DNA of 64,000 bases from DASQBT01 sp963746955. GTDB taxonomy: Bacteria; Pseudomonadota; Gammaproteobacteria; Burkholderiales; Thiobacillaceae. Below are positions 1 through 9,596 of the stretch, piece after piece. The stretch covers positions 62,001 through 126,000 of the forward strand of contig CAVVDR010000017.1 of assembly GCA_963746955.1 (NCBI GenBank). The letters run 5' to 3'. A program made the translations under genes and the position numbers. Under the pieces are notes generated by a model that searched no databases, was not told where the DNA came from, and saw only the letters and a list, made by a program, of their open reading frames with translations. Within the stretch, counting starts at the first letter, position 1, and every line of letters starts with the position of its first letter.

Positions 1-681
1 CTCAACGTGGTGGTGCTGTATTTCACCGCCGGACTCAAGTATTACAGCCAGGCGGCGGAGGAAATCGCGGCGCTGCTCAAGGCCGGAGAAGCGGAACAGG
101 CGTGTCGGCGTCTGGAGAACTGGCGCGGTGACGAACCGGGGACGCTGCTTGCGCAAGACGTCAGCAGGCTGACGCTGGAGGAACTGTTCAGCCGGAGCCA
201 CCGGCAGATGTTCGGCGTGTTCTTCTGGTTCGCCGTGCTCTCGCCGTTGGGTCCGGTGGGCGCCGTGCTGTTCCGTTGCTCGTCCATCCTGGCTCGGCGC
301 TGGGGAAGCGAAGGCGCCGCCTTTGGCCACGTTGCGCAAAGACTATTCAACCTGCTCAATTGGTTGCCGGCCCGCCTCACCGCGGGTACCTACGCGGTGG
401 CCGGCAATTTCGAGGACGCGATGTACTGCTGGCGCAGCCAAGGCGAGGACTGGGAGGATCCTCTGGAAGGCATGATTCTCGCGGCCGGCGCGGGGGCGAT
501 GGGCGTGCGTCTGGGGATGCCCGTTTCCATCCGCGGCGTCTGGGTACAGCGGCCGGAGTTGGGAATGAACCAGGATCCGGATCCTGATCACATCGACAGC
601 GCAGTCAATCTGATCTGGCGCGGACTGGTGGTCTGGATGGTTGTCGGACTGCTGTTGTTTGTCGCGGGCTGGGCGAGTTAA
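1..681 (+). CDS. CobD/CbiB family membrane protein, 5' truncated by the window edge
   Basis: The reading frame is open from base 1, so the true start lies outside the window; the visible part is about 226 residues. It resembles the C-terminal part of the CobD/CbiB (adenosylcobinamide-phosphate synthase) family. There are hydrophobic segments near the middle (FFWFAVLSPLGPVG) and at the end (WMVVGLLLFVAGW). A family-like stretch reads LPARLTAGTYAVAGNFEDA, and a DSAVNLIWRGL motif precedes the last membrane helix. Betaproteobacteria often carry a CobD/CbiB-like protein outside any cobalamin operon, and no cobalamin genes are seen here, so the biochemical role is uncertain. It is followed after 30 bases by a nucleoside-recognition-domain gene on the same strand. 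Confidence 0.75.
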   Translation, partial: LNVVVLYFTAGLKYYSQAAEEIAALLKAGEAEQACRRLENWRGDEPGTLLAQDVSRLTLEELFSRSHRQMFGVFFWFAVLSPLGPVGAVLFRCSSILARRWGSEGAAFGHVAQRLFNLLNWLPARLTAGTYAVAGNFEDAMYCWRSQGEDWEDPLEGMILAAGAGAMGVRLGMPVSIRGVWVQRPELGMNQDPDPDHIDSAVNLIWRGLVVWMVVGLLLFVAGWAS

Positions 682-711
682 GACGGCATCTTTTGATGCG
701 CTCGGAGCCCC

Positions 712-1941
712 ATGCTTAATGCTCTCTGGATAGGCTTCATCGTCCTGAGCTTTGTCCTGGCCTGCGCCAAGTTCCTGTTTCTGGGCGACGGCGAAATCTT
801 CGCCCGGCTGATGGCTGCCCTGTTTGACAATGCCAAAACCGCGTTCGAGATCTCCCTGGGACTGACCGGCGTAATGGCCTTGTGGCTCGGCATCATGAAA
901 GTGGGTGAGAAGGCGGGGTTCATTGACCTGCTGGCGCGCCTGCTGGCGCCGCTGTTCCGCCGGCTGTTTCCGGATGTGCCCGACGGCCACCCGGCCCTGG
1001 GAGCAATTACGCTCAATATGGCGGCCAACATGCTGGGGCTGGACAATGCCGCCACGCCGCTGGGGATCAAGGCAATGAAGGAGCTGCAAAGCCTGAACCG
1101 GACGCCCGACACGGCCAGCGACGCGCAGATTCTTTTTCTGGTCATCAACACCGCATCGGTCACCCTGCTGCCGGTCACCATCTTCACCTACCGCGCCCAG
1201 CTTGGCGCCGCCAATCCCACCGACGTGTTCATCCCGCTGCTGCTGACCAGTTTCGGCGGCACCTTGATCGGGCTGCTGGCCACCGCGATGTATCAGCGCA
1301 TCCGGCTGTTCGATCCGGTAACCCTGGTTTATCTGGGAGGGATGAGCGCGGCCATTGGCGGGCTGGCCTGGTATTTCTACGGATTGCCGGCCGCAGCGAT
1401 GCAGCAACAGTCGGCGCTTTTGGGCCATTTCATCCTGCTGTCCGTGGTGACGCTGTTTGTCGGCGGCGCGGCCTGGCGCCGGGTCAATGCCTACGAGGCC
1501 TTCGTCGAGGGCGCCAAGGAAGGCTTTCAAACGGCGGTCACCATCATTCCCTATCTTGTCGCGATGCTGGTGGCCATCGGCCTGTTTCGAGCCAGCGGCG
1601 CGCTGGAAATGCTGATGGACGCGGTGCGCCATCTGGTCGCCCAGGCCGGCTTCGACACCCGATTCATCGACGCCCTGCCTACTGCCTTGATGAAACCGTT
1701 CTCCGGCAGCGGCGCGCGGGCCATGACTATCGATACCATGAAGGCATTGGGCGCGGATTCCTTTGCCGGTCGCCTGGCCTCCATCCTGCAGGGCAGCACT
1801 GAGACCACGTTCTATGTGCTGGCGGTCTATTTTGGCGCTGCAGGTGTCAAACGCGCGCGTCATGCCGTAACTTGTGGCCTGATTGCGGACGTGGGCGGAT
1901 TTGCTGTTGCCATTGCTGTTGCCTACTGGTTTTTTGCCTGA
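712..1941 (+). CDS. Nucleoside recognition (Gate) domain membrane protein, SpmA-SpmB-like fusion
   Basis: A 409-residue polytopic membrane protein. The N-terminal half carries the SpmA-like signature with the family motif NMAANMLGLDNAATPLGI at about residues 103-120. The C-terminal half (from about residue 250) is SpmB-like, with PFSGSGARAM and a GSTETTFYVLAVYFGA motif near the end. Spore maturation proteins A and B are separate in Firmicutes but commonly fused in non-sporulating Proteobacteria, where the function is unknown; a transport or gating role is inferred from the domain. The TGA stop overlaps the ATG of the following phosphatase gene (ATGA), so the two are probably translationally coupled. 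Confidence 0.85.
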   Translation: MLNALWIGFIVLSFVLACAKFLFLGDGEIFARLMAALFDNAKTAFEISLGLTGVMALWLGIMKVGEKAGFIDLLARLLAPLFRRLFPDVPDGHPALGAITLNMAANMLGLDNAATPLGIKAMKELQSLNRTPDTASDAQILFLVINTASVTLLPVTIFTYRAQLGAANPTDVFIPLLLTSFGGTLIGLLATAMYQRIRLFDPVTLVYLGGMSAAIGGLAWYFYGLPAAAMQQQSALLGHFILLSVVTLFVGGAAWRRVNAYEAFVEGAKEGFQTAVTIIPYLVAMLVAIGLFRASGALEMLMDAVRHLVAQAGFDTRFIDALPTALMKPFSGSGARAMTIDTMKALGADSFAGRLASILQGSTETTFYVLAVYFGAAGVKRARHAVTCGLIADVGGFAVAIAVAYWFFA

Positions 1942-3449
1942 TGGCGGATACCAAATACGAACTTCTTGCAGCCGTTGACCTGGGATCAAACAGCTTCAAG
2001 CTGCAAGTCGCGCGAGTTGTCGAACACCAGCTCTACATGCTGGATGCGCTCAAGGAGCCGGTGCGCCTGGCGGCGGGCCTTACACCGGCCAAGCACCTGG
2101 ATGACGCATCGCGCCGCCGTTCTCTTGATTGCCTGACGCGCTTTGGCGAGCGTCTCAAGGGCTTCGCGAAAGGAGCGGTTCGCTGCGTCGGAACCAGCGC
2201 GCTGCGCCAGGCCAAGGATGCACCCAGCTTTCTCGACGCCGCCGAAGTTGCCTTGGGCTTCCCGATCGAAATCATCGCAGGACGGGAAGAGGCCCGGCTG
2301 ATCTACGTCGGCGTGGCCCACAGTCTGCCCTCGTCCGGGGAACGTCGCCTGGTGGTGGACATCGGCGGCGGCTCCACCGAATGCATCGTCGGCATGGGCA
2401 TGGACCCCGTCATCATGGAAAGCCTCAACATGGGCTGCGTCAATTTTTCCCAGCGCTATTTCCCTCGGGGGCGCATCGACAAGGCCTCCATGAAGCAGGC
2501 CATCCTGGCCGCGCGCACCGAAGCCCAAGGCATTGCCGCCGCCTATCAGGGCCAATGGACCGAGGCGGTCGGCTCGTCCGGCACCGCCCGGGCGCTGGCC
2601 GAAATATTGGAGCTCAACGGACTGTCGGGTGGCGGCATCACGCTCGACGGGCTGGAGCGTCTGCGGGACTTGATGGTGCGGGCGGGACAGGTGCAGGCCC
2701 TGCAACTGGCGGGGCTCAAGGGCGACCGGCTGCCGGTCATTGCGGGCGGCTTCGCCATCATGGCCGGCGTGTTCACCGAACTGGGCATAGCGCGCATGTC
2801 TCCCGCCACCGGCGCCCTGCGCGAAGGCATCCTTTACGACCAGCTTGGCCGTTTTCAGCACGCCGACATGCGCCTATCCACGGTGGACGAATTTGTGCGC
2901 CGCTACCACGTGGATGCGGGTCAGGCGGAACGGGTCCAGCGCCTCTCGCTCGCCTTGTTCGATCAGGTCGTCCACTTGATCGGCAGTGACGTCGAGGCCG
3001 CGCGCCAGTTTCTCGAGTGGGCGGCGCGGTTGCACGAAATCGGCATTTCCATCGCCCATTCCGGTTACCACAAGCACGGCGCCTACATTCTGCAAAATGC
3101 CGACATGCCGGGATTTTCCAGGCGCGACCAAGCCCGTCTCGCCCTGCTGGTGCGAGCCCAGCGCGGTGGCCTGGCCAAGGTGAATGCGTTGATGCCGGAT
3201 GCGCCCGACCCCGTTGGTCCGGACGATCTGCGGCTGATCCAGATTCTGCGCCTGGCAGTCCTCTTTAATCGCAGCCGGCAGGACATCGTACAGCCGCCGA
3301 TGAGCCTGCAGTGCCAGGACAAGGGCTGCAAGCTGGAGCTGCCGGCGGCCTGGCTGGAGCAAAACCTGCTGGCGCATGCCGAGCTTGTGGCAGAGGAAAA
3401 CGACTGGAAAGGCACGGGCCTGGTGTTCCGTTTCAGGCAGGCCGCATAG
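1941..3449 (+). CDS. ppx: Ppx/GppA family exopolyphosphatase
   Basis: A protein of about 502 residues of the Ppx/GppA phosphatase family (ASKHA fold), which hydrolyses terminal phosphates of polyphosphate or pppGpp. The N-terminus shows the phosphate-1 motif AVDLGSNSFKLQVARV, followed by the GREEARLIYVGV segment and the phosphate-2 motif VVDIGGGSTECIVG. A GSSGTARAL segment and the usual C-terminal HD-like helical domain (LHEIGISIAHSGYHKHGAY) follow. The ATG at 1941 is chosen because it overlaps the upstream stop and directly precedes the conserved region; an upstream in-frame extension is possible but overlaps the previous gene. A polyphosphate kinase gene lies 4 kb downstream on the other strand, which supports the exopolyphosphatase call, although GppA activity cannot be excluded. 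Confidence 0.88.
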   Translation: MADTKYELLAAVDLGSNSFKLQVARVVEHQLYMLDALKEPVRLAAGLTPAKHLDDASRRRSLDCLTRFGERLKGFAKGAVRCVGTSALRQAKDAPSFLDAAEVALGFPIEIIAGREEARLIYVGVAHSLPSSGERRLVVDIGGGSTECIVGMGMDPVIMESLNMGCVNFSQRYFPRGRIDKASMKQAILAARTEAQGIAAAYQGQWTEAVGSSGTARALAEILELNGLSGGGITLDGLERLRDLMVRAGQVQALQLAGLKGDRLPVIAGGFAIMAGVFTELGIARMSPATGALREGILYDQLGRFQHADMRLSTVDEFVRRYHVDAGQAERVQRLSLALFDQVVHLIGSDVEAARQFLEWAARLHEIGISIAHSGYHKHGAYILQNADMPGFSRRDQARLALLVRAQRGGLAKVNALMPDAPDPVGPDDLRLIQILRLAVLFNRSRQDIVQPPMSLQCQDKGCKLELPAAWLEQNLLAHAELVAEENDWKGTGLVFRFRQAA

Positions 3450-3759
3450 CAGACGACTTCGCTAATATTGCCTCGGCCCGCTTGCAGCGAGGCTGCCAGG
3501 GTGAGGTGACTGAATTGCGGATACCTGCCGCGATATCATTCGGCGCAATGTGCGCCGCTATTGCGAGCGCCCGTCAAAGTCTGTCGCCGCGCGGTGATGA
3601 CTGCCCGATGACGCTGAATTTACGACGAAAATGAGCGCCGGCGTTGAGAAAGCGACAGGTGCTCCCTATCCCGGATTGACAAGGTGGCTGAATTTAGCGC
3701 TCGCGTCGGAGGCACGCATATTGCTCGTTGATGCTTAGCCAAGCCACTGGAGCATCCAA
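3450..3759. other. Intergenic region upstream of the GGDEF-EAL gene
   Basis: There is no convincing gene in this 310-base gap. It contains a perfect 7-bp inverted repeat (CGGCGCA, 3541-3547, with TGCGCCG, 3551-3557) without a T-tract. A TTGACA hexamer at 3676-3681 could be a -35 element, but no good -10 follows at the usual distance. Confidence 0.4.
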
Positions 3760-5610
3760 ATGTTCGGGACCTTCTTCAAGAAAAACCATCCGGAAAAACA
3801 TGTCAAGGTGGACATGGGCTATGTGCAACATACCGCTCCCTCTTTCTTGGCGAACCTGGATCGGGCCTGCATCGTGACCGATACCGCCGGCACGGTTCAG
3901 TACTTGAATGAGCCCGCCGCAAAACTCACCGCCTGGTTGGAAGCCGAGGCGGTAGGCAAGCCCATAAATACCGTAGTGAATTTGGCCGAGGGCGTAAACG
4001 GCAGGCACATGGAAAGCCATGTGGCCCAAGCATTGGCAAAAGCGATGGCAACGCCATTGGGCCTCAATGCGGTGTTGATCCGGGCGAATGGAAGCCAGGT
4101 CGCCGTGGAAGGCAGTGTAGCCCCGGTACAAGGCAGGGATGGGCGCATCGCAGGCGCCTTGGTGTTGCTGGAGGACGTAACCCTTCGACGCAAGATTACC
4201 GAAAGCCTGGCCCGTGAGGCATGCCACGATCCGCTGACCGGATTGGTGAACCGGCGCGAGTTTCAGTCACGACTGGAAACGGCCTTTGCCGGATCGCTCA
4301 GTCGAAACGAGGTCCACGGGTTGTTATATCTGGATCTGGATCAGTTCAAGGTGATAAACGATAGCTGCGGCCATACTGCAGGGGACCGCCTGCTGTGCAA
4401 CTTGACTGAGCACCTCAATATGCTGCTGCACCCGAATGAAACCTTGGCGCGACTGGGCGGCGATGAATTTGGCTTGCTGATTCAGAATGCTGAGCTGGAT
4501 GATGCGGTGCGCATTGCCGAAAACATGCTGTCTGCCATCAAAACCTTCCGTTTCTATTGGGAAGGCAAGGCCTACACCATCGGCGTCAGTATCGGAGTGA
4601 CTCTAATAACGCGCAAGTCCGGCGATGTGAACTCGGTAGTAAGCATCGCGGATTCTGCCTGTTACGCGGCAAAGGAAAAGGGCCGCAACCGCATACAGGT
4701 ATTCAACCCGGACGATATCGAACTGGATCAGCGCCAGCAGGAAATGCGAGTCTTGTCGCGCATTACCACGGCACTGGACGAGAACCGCTTCGTGCTTTAC
4801 TACCAGCCAATCATTCCAATATGTGCCAGTGATGAGGGGAGGCAGCATTGCGAAATATTGGTGCGCATGATCAGTACCGATGGCACGCTGGTGCAACCTG
4901 CGCAGTTTATTCCTGCGGCAGAGCGCTATAACCTGATGCCTGCGCTGGACCGCTGGATCATTACGCGTACGTTTGAACTTTTTCACAAACGCTATCCGAC
5001 GCGCGAGCTCCAGAGCGCGCATCAGTGGTCGGTAAATATTTCCGGAACTTCGCTTTCCAGTGACAGCATCGTCGAATTCATCCGTGAGCAGGCGGCACGC
5101 TATGAGATCGAACCGCAATCCATTTGCTTTGAGCTTACCGAGACGGCCGCGATTGCCGACATTGAGCGCGCCGGCAATTTCTTATGGGGCCTGCGTATGG
5201 ATGGGTTCCGGTTTGCGTTGGACGATTTTGGCATAGGCATGAGTTCGTTTTCCTATCTCAAGAGCCTGCCGGTGGACTATGTGAAGATCGACGGCGAGTT
5301 TGTAAAGAACATCCTCGACGAAAAGGTCAGCCTGGCGATGACCGAGGCGATCACGCGGGTGGCGGGCGTGATGGGCATCCAGACGGTGGCGGAGTACGTT
5401 GAAAATGTCGAAATCCTGGAAAAGCTGCGCAAGATTGGCGTGGGTTATGCACAAGGGTATGGTGTCAGCAAACCAATGTTGCTGGAAGACGTCACCAATG
5501 TTTCTCCTATCGCGGGATTGCGTGCGGTCAGGCCCCCAGTCTCGCTGGAACCGGCTACCCATGCGTCTCCTTGGGCGGAGCTGCCTGCGCGCAGGCGGCA
5601 GCTTGCATAG
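3760..5610 (+). CDS. PAS-GGDEF-EAL cyclic-di-GMP signalling protein
   Basis: A 616-residue soluble protein with no membrane segments. The order is a PAS sensor (about residues 25-145, FLANLDRACIVTDTAGTVQYL), a GGDEF diguanylate cyclase domain (about 150-320) and an EAL phosphodiesterase domain (about 335-590). The cyclase signature is intact (RLGGDEFG), but the residues before it (HPNE) do not form the RxxD inhibitory site. In the EAL domain the signature is EIL (CEILVRM); the glutamate is kept, as are the ELTET-like, DDFGIGMSSF, VKIDGEFV and AEYVEN motifs, so phosphodiesterase activity is plausible. The start at 3760 gives a complete PAS domain. It probably stands alone: a 310-base gap lies upstream and the next gene is convergent. 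Confidence 0.93.
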   Translation: MFGTFFKKNHPEKHVKVDMGYVQHTAPSFLANLDRACIVTDTAGTVQYLNEPAAKLTAWLEAEAVGKPINTVVNLAEGVNGRHMESHVAQALAKAMATPLGLNAVLIRANGSQVAVEGSVAPVQGRDGRIAGALVLLEDVTLRRKITESLAREACHDPLTGLVNRREFQSRLETAFAGSLSRNEVHGLLYLDLDQFKVINDSCGHTAGDRLLCNLTEHLNMLLHPNETLARLGGDEFGLLIQNAELDDAVRIAENMLSAIKTFRFYWEGKAYTIGVSIGVTLITRKSGDVNSVVSIADSACYAAKEKGRNRIQVFNPDDIELDQRQQEMRVLSRITTALDENRFVLYYQPIIPICASDEGRQHCEILVRMISTDGTLVQPAQFIPAAERYNLMPALDRWIITRTFELFHKRYPTRELQSAHQWSVNISGTSLSSDSIVEFIREQAARYEIEPQSICFELTETAAIADIERAGNFLWGLRMDGFRFALDDFGIGMSSFSYLKSLPVDYVKIDGEFVKNILDEKVSLAMTEAITRVAGVMGIQTVAEYVENVEILEKLRKIGVGYAQGYGVSKPMLLEDVTNVSPIAGLRAVRPPVSLEPATHASPWAELPARRRQLA

Positions 5611-5860
5611 ATCGGTCAAACAAGCCGCAGGCTTATACAGTCTTGGATGTTTCGGAGCCCCTCAGCAGAGGCGGTAAGCATGCAATCGGACATCAGGCCC
5701 AACGCGATCATGGGGAGCTGCATGCAACATCCAACAACATGGGGGACCGCAGTTCCACTGTTGCCGGAAGGTGCGTTAATCTCCGAGTCTCTTGAAAACC
5801 AGATAAGGAGCCGGGAGGCGGCGGACTCGCCGGTCTCGCGGCATGGCCGCCCAAGCGGCT

Positions 5861-7084
5861 TTAGGCGCAGGTAGCGCCCGCCTCGCGGTAGGTGCTTTTG
5901 CCGTCACGTTTTGCATCGTACAGCGCCGCATCCGCCTTCCTGACCAGGTCATCCAGCGTTTCCCCGCCAGAGCAGCACATTGCGAGTCCCACCGACGCCC
6001 CGACACTTGCCGTCCCTCCGCCGGCAAGCGGTACGGGCTGGCTCAGACTTTCCACCACGCGGCTTGCGACCTCACGCGCAGAGGCCGCATTTTCCACCTG
6101 TTCGAGCACGATGACGAACTCGTCTCCGCCGAAACGGGCGATCACATCCGCTTCGCGGACCAGCCGCTTCATCCGTTCCGCCGACGTCTTGAGCACCTCG
6201 TCGCCAGCCGCATGACCATGCCGGTCGTTGACCATCTTGAAATCGTCCAGATCGACGACCAGTACGGCAAGCTGGGCCGGCGAGCGCTTCGCACCTGCGA
6301 GCAGACGCTTTTCGTTTTCGTGCAGGAAGCGCCGATTGGCCAGGCCCGTCAGCGGGTCGCGAAGGCTTAGTTGCCAGATTGTCTGCTCGGCACTGATACC
6401 GGCCCTAATCAGGCGAACGGTTTCCCGATACAAACCGACAAGCGCCAATGCCATCCACAGTCCAGCCAGGCCCAGCAGAGCAGACGACACGGTCTGGCCG
6501 TGATTTCGCGCCTTCTCCCGGGTTTCCAGTTGGTTCAGCTCTTCCCGCTCGGTCTCGATGAGAATGCGGTGAATCTGTTCGATGGCGGACTTGTCGAAAT
6601 CCGCCAGTTCCTGTCCAGTAGGCGCAGTTTCGCCACCCGCCTCTGCGCGTTGCTGGAGCGCGCTGAATCCTGTCTCCAGCGCCGATTGCAGCGCCGGCAA
6701 TGGTGCCAGACGAGCGGCCTGGACGCCATCAGCACGAATTAAGGAAATCAGTTCCTCTGCACTGGGACAGGGTGATCGGCGACATATCAGGCGGGCGTCA
6801 AGATAGGCGGGATTTGGCGACTCGGCATACTTGCGAACCGCCGTGTCCAGGTTGAGCAGGTAAATTCGCAACGCGTCGATATACGCGATGACCTGCCGCG
6901 TGTGGTCCACAGAACGAACCGCCCCTGCCGAGCGCTGGTGCTGGTAGAAGAGCATCGCGACCAGAGCCGTGATGATTATTGCGAAGATTAGCGTGCCCTT
7001 GTGGAGCAGCCGCTTGAACCCGCTGAAGACGGATCCATCGATTTCACTTTGCATTTGTAGCGTATCAAGACTCGTTTCGCGCAT
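5861..7084 (-). CDS. Membrane-anchored diguanylate cyclase (GGDEF)
   Basis: A protein of about 407 residues. A first transmembrane helix (GTLIFAIIITALVAMLFY) is followed by a periplasmic helical sensor region of about 140 residues, a second helix (LLGLAGLWMALALVGLY) and a C-terminal GGDEF domain. The catalytic signature is RFGGDEF, and the RxxD inhibitory site (READ) lies five residues before it, so product inhibition is expected. The reaction is 2 GTP to cyclic di-GMP. The start is uncertain: an upstream TTG at 7135 and an ATG at 7054 are in frame, none has a clear ribosome site, and I use the ATG at 7084. The sensor region resembles four-helix-bundle chemoreceptor-type inputs, but the ligand is unknown. 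Confidence 0.88.
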   Translation of the reverse strand: MRETSLDTLQMQSEIDGSVFSGFKRLLHKGTLIFAIIITALVAMLFYQHQRSAGAVRSVDHTRQVIAYIDALRIYLLNLDTAVRKYAESPNPAYLDARLICRRSPCPSAEELISLIRADGVQAARLAPLPALQSALETGFSALQQRAEAGGETAPTGQELADFDKSAIEQIHRILIETEREELNQLETREKARNHGQTVSSALLGLAGLWMALALVGLYRETVRLIRAGISAEQTIWQLSLRDPLTGLANRRFLHENEKRLLAGAKRSPAQLAVLVVDLDDFKMVNDRHGHAAGDEVLKTSAERMKRLVREADVIARFGGDEFVIVLEQVENAASAREVASRVVESLSQPVPLAGGGTASVGASVGLAMCCSGGETLDDLVRKADAALYDAKRDGKSTYREAGATCA

Positions 7085-7455
7085 ACGGCACCGGAGCGTG
7101 CGGTGCTGACCGGCCAAGTTTAGTGCAAGACTCAAGATCGGCCAGAAGAATTCGGCCGTGCGCTGCGCGTTTGCCCATCCTCGAATTGGAAGAACAGGCC
7201 CATTTGCTTGTGCAATTCATTGCACCCTGTGCGCATAAATCCATTTCATCCGGGAATCATGTGGCTCGCGCTTGCTTACAGAAATCAAAAACGGAACGCA
7301 CCATGCAGTCATTGGCATATCGAGTCGCAAGGGTGTCCACGGCCAAAGGCCACGAATGCATATACCCGGACATCGGATATCTCCCATAAGTTCATTTGGC
7401 CGCCATTAAACACATTCACACGTTCTTTTCGTCGTGCGCCCGCGAAAAGGCCGGG
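7085..7455. other. Intergenic region between ppk1 and the GGDEF gene
   Basis: About 370 bases without a convincing gene. A short GC-rich inverted repeat (GGCCAAAGGCC, about 7341-7351) occurs within it and could be part of a weak hairpin downstream of ppk1. No clear promoter was recognised for the GGDEF gene. Confidence 0.35.
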
Positions 7456-9519
7456 CTATCTCTGCCCATGCAGATCCAGCAGATACTGTTGTGCCGAAAA
7501 GGGTTTGCCGCGGCCACCCGCTTTGTGGCGGTATTGGCCTTGCGCATCCATCACCCAGGCCTGCTGATTGTCCCTCAGGTAAGGCCGCAGGCCTTCCTGG
7601 ATTACGCGCTTTTTGAGTTTGGGTTCAAGGACCGGGAAGCAGGTTTCGATGCGGCGGAAGAAATTGCGATCCATCCAGTCGGCGCTGGACAGATAAATCC
7701 GGTCTTCGCCACCCTGGCGGAAATAGAATACCCGGCTGTGTTCGAGAAATCTGCCGATGATGGAGCGCACGCGGATATTGTCCGACAGGCCTGTCACGCC
7801 CGGTTTGAGCGCACACACGCCGCGCACAATGAGGTCAATTTTCACCCCGGCCTGGGACGCGGCATAGAGCGCGGCGATCACGCGCGGCTCCAACAAGGCA
7901 TTCATCTTGGCGATTATGGCTGCCGGCTGGCCGGCTTGGGCCAGGACGGTTTCCTTTTCGATCGCGGCGAGGATCTCGCTGTGCAGGGTGAAGGGGGACT
8001 GCCACAGCTGATTAAGTTTGCCCGCCCGGCCCAGGCCGGTGAGCTGGACGAAGACATGATGCACGTCGGCAGTGACCGCCTCGTTGCAGGTGAGCAGGCC
8101 GAAGTCGGTGTAGAGTCTGGCCGTGCGGGCATTGTAGTTGCCGGTACCCAAGTGCGCGTAGCGTCTGAGCTGGCCTTCCTCGCGGCGCACGGCCAGGGCC
8201 ATCTTGGCGTGTGTCTTATGCCCTACTACGCCATATACCACGTGGGCGCCGGCTTCTTCCAGGCGCGAAGCCCAGTTGATGTTGGCTTCTTCGTCGAAGC
8301 GCGCCATCAATTCCACCACCACGCTGACTTCCTTGCCCTGACTGGCCGCGGCCATCAGCGCGTTCATCAGTTGGGAATCGGGCCCGGTGCGATAGACGGT
8401 CTGGCGGATAGCCACCACCTGGGGATCGCGGCTGGCCTGCTCGATGAAATCGATGACCGGCTGGAACGATTCGAATGGGTGATGCAGCAGTATGTCACCC
8501 TTACGGATCACATCGAAGATGCTGTCCACCTTGGCCAGCCTGGCCGGCAACAGCGGCGTGAACGGGTTGAATTTCAGATCGGGCCGGTCCACCCAGTCCG
8601 GAACCTGCATCAAGCGGACCAGGTTGACCGGGCCGCGCTCCTGGTAGAGGTCCTCGGCGCCCAGACCGAACTGCTCGAGAAGAAACCGCGCCATGGAATC
8701 GGAGCAATTGTCCGCCACCTCCAGCCGCACCGCGGCGCCGTAATTGCGCTGCGGCAATTCACCCTGCAGGGCCTGGCGCAAATTCTTGGTTTCTTCCTCA
8801 TCGACAAACAGGTCCGAGTTGCGTGTCACGCGAAACTGATAACAGCCTTGAACGCTCATGCCGGTAAACAGCTCGCCCACGTGGGCGTGCAGTATGGAAG
8901 AAAGAAACACGAAGCCATACTCGCAGCCGGCGATTTCGGCCGGCATGTGGATGACCCGGGGCAGGGCCCTCGGCGCCTGCACTACGGCCACGCCGGTGCT
9001 GCGCCCGAACGCGTCCTTGCCAGTCAGTTCGACGATGAAATTGAGGCTCTTGTTTAGCACGCGCGGAAAGGGATGGGCGGGATCCAAACCGAGGGGCGTG
9101 AGGACAGGCATCAGTTCGCGGAAGAAATAGTCCTTGATCCAGGCGGCTTGGATCTCATTCCAGTGGGTTCGCCGAATAAACCGGATGCCGGCTTCCGCCA
9201 GTGCAGGCAACACGTTTTGGTTAAGCAAGTCATACTGGTGGTCGACCAGGTCATGTGCCTGGCGCTCTACCTCGCGAAATACCTGGCGCGGGCTGAGGCC
9301 ATCCGGTGACAACGTGGTGACTCCCGCAATCATCTGCTCCTTGAGCCCCGCCACCCGGACTTCAAAGAACTCGTCCAGATTGCTGCTGACAATACACAGG
9401 TAACGCAGCCGTTCCAGCAGGGGGGTCGCGGGGTCTTCGGCCTGCGCCAGCACGCGACGCTGGAAGGCAAGAATGCCCAGTTCCCGGTTGAGGAGCTGTT
9501 CGGGCTGAGGTAGTTTCAT
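7456..9519 (-). CDS. ppk1: Polyphosphate kinase 1
   Basis: A 687-residue protein, full length for PPK1, which polymerises the gamma phosphate of ATP into inorganic polyphosphate at the inner membrane. The N domain begins LLNRELGILAFQRRVL and contains SSNLDEFFEVRVAGLKEQ. The catalytic domains carry VGHKTHAKMALAVRR, HLGTGNYN with the autophosphorylated histidine region, and the second conserved histidine in RFLEHSRVFYF. It is divergent from the CYTH-CHAD gene (77-base gap), so the two probably share a regulatory region. Together with the Ppx, CYTH-CHAD and SixA genes it forms a polyphosphate/phospho-signalling neighbourhood. Confidence 0.96.
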   Translation of the reverse strand: MKLPQPEQLLNRELGILAFQRRVLAQAEDPATPLLERLRYLCIVSSNLDEFFEVRVAGLKEQMIAGVTTLSPDGLSPRQVFREVERQAHDLVDHQYDLLNQNVLPALAEAGIRFIRRTHWNEIQAAWIKDYFFRELMPVLTPLGLDPAHPFPRVLNKSLNFIVELTGKDAFGRSTGVAVVQAPRALPRVIHMPAEIAGCEYGFVFLSSILHAHVGELFTGMSVQGCYQFRVTRNSDLFVDEEETKNLRQALQGELPQRNYGAAVRLEVADNCSDSMARFLLEQFGLGAEDLYQERGPVNLVRLMQVPDWVDRPDLKFNPFTPLLPARLAKVDSIFDVIRKGDILLHHPFESFQPVIDFIEQASRDPQVVAIRQTVYRTGPDSQLMNALMAAASQGKEVSVVVELMARFDEEANINWASRLEEAGAHVVYGVVGHKTHAKMALAVRREEGQLRRYAHLGTGNYNARTARLYTDFGLLTCNEAVTADVHHVFVQLTGLGRAGKLNQLWQSPFTLHSEILAAIEKETVLAQAGQPAAIIAKMNALLEPRVIAALYAASQAGVKIDLIVRGVCALKPGVTGLSDNIRVRSIIGRFLEHSRVFYFRQGGEDRIYLSSADWMDRNFFRRIETCFPVLEPKLKKRVIQEGLRPYLRDNQQAWVMDAQGQYRHKAGGRGKPFSAQQYLLDLHGQR

Positions 9520-9596
9520 CGGGAGAGTTGGTATCTAATGGAAGAGCTCCAAGCAGATGCTAACAAACTTATGCAATCCCCATCTATCGCGCCAAA

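Noticed and set aside
343..1989. A 548-codon open frame on the minus strand
   Set aside because: It is antisense to the CobD and SpmAB-like genes, has a low-complexity Q/R/H-rich composition and no family motif; a high-GC shadow.
4850..4870. A degenerate, inactive EAL domain (EIL)
   Set aside because: The glutamate and all other catalytic motifs are conserved and the middle residue of E-x-L varies in active enzymes.
7396..9057. A 553-codon open frame on the plus strand
   Set aside because: It is antisense to ppk1, whose catalytic motifs are complete; the composition is typical of a shadow frame.
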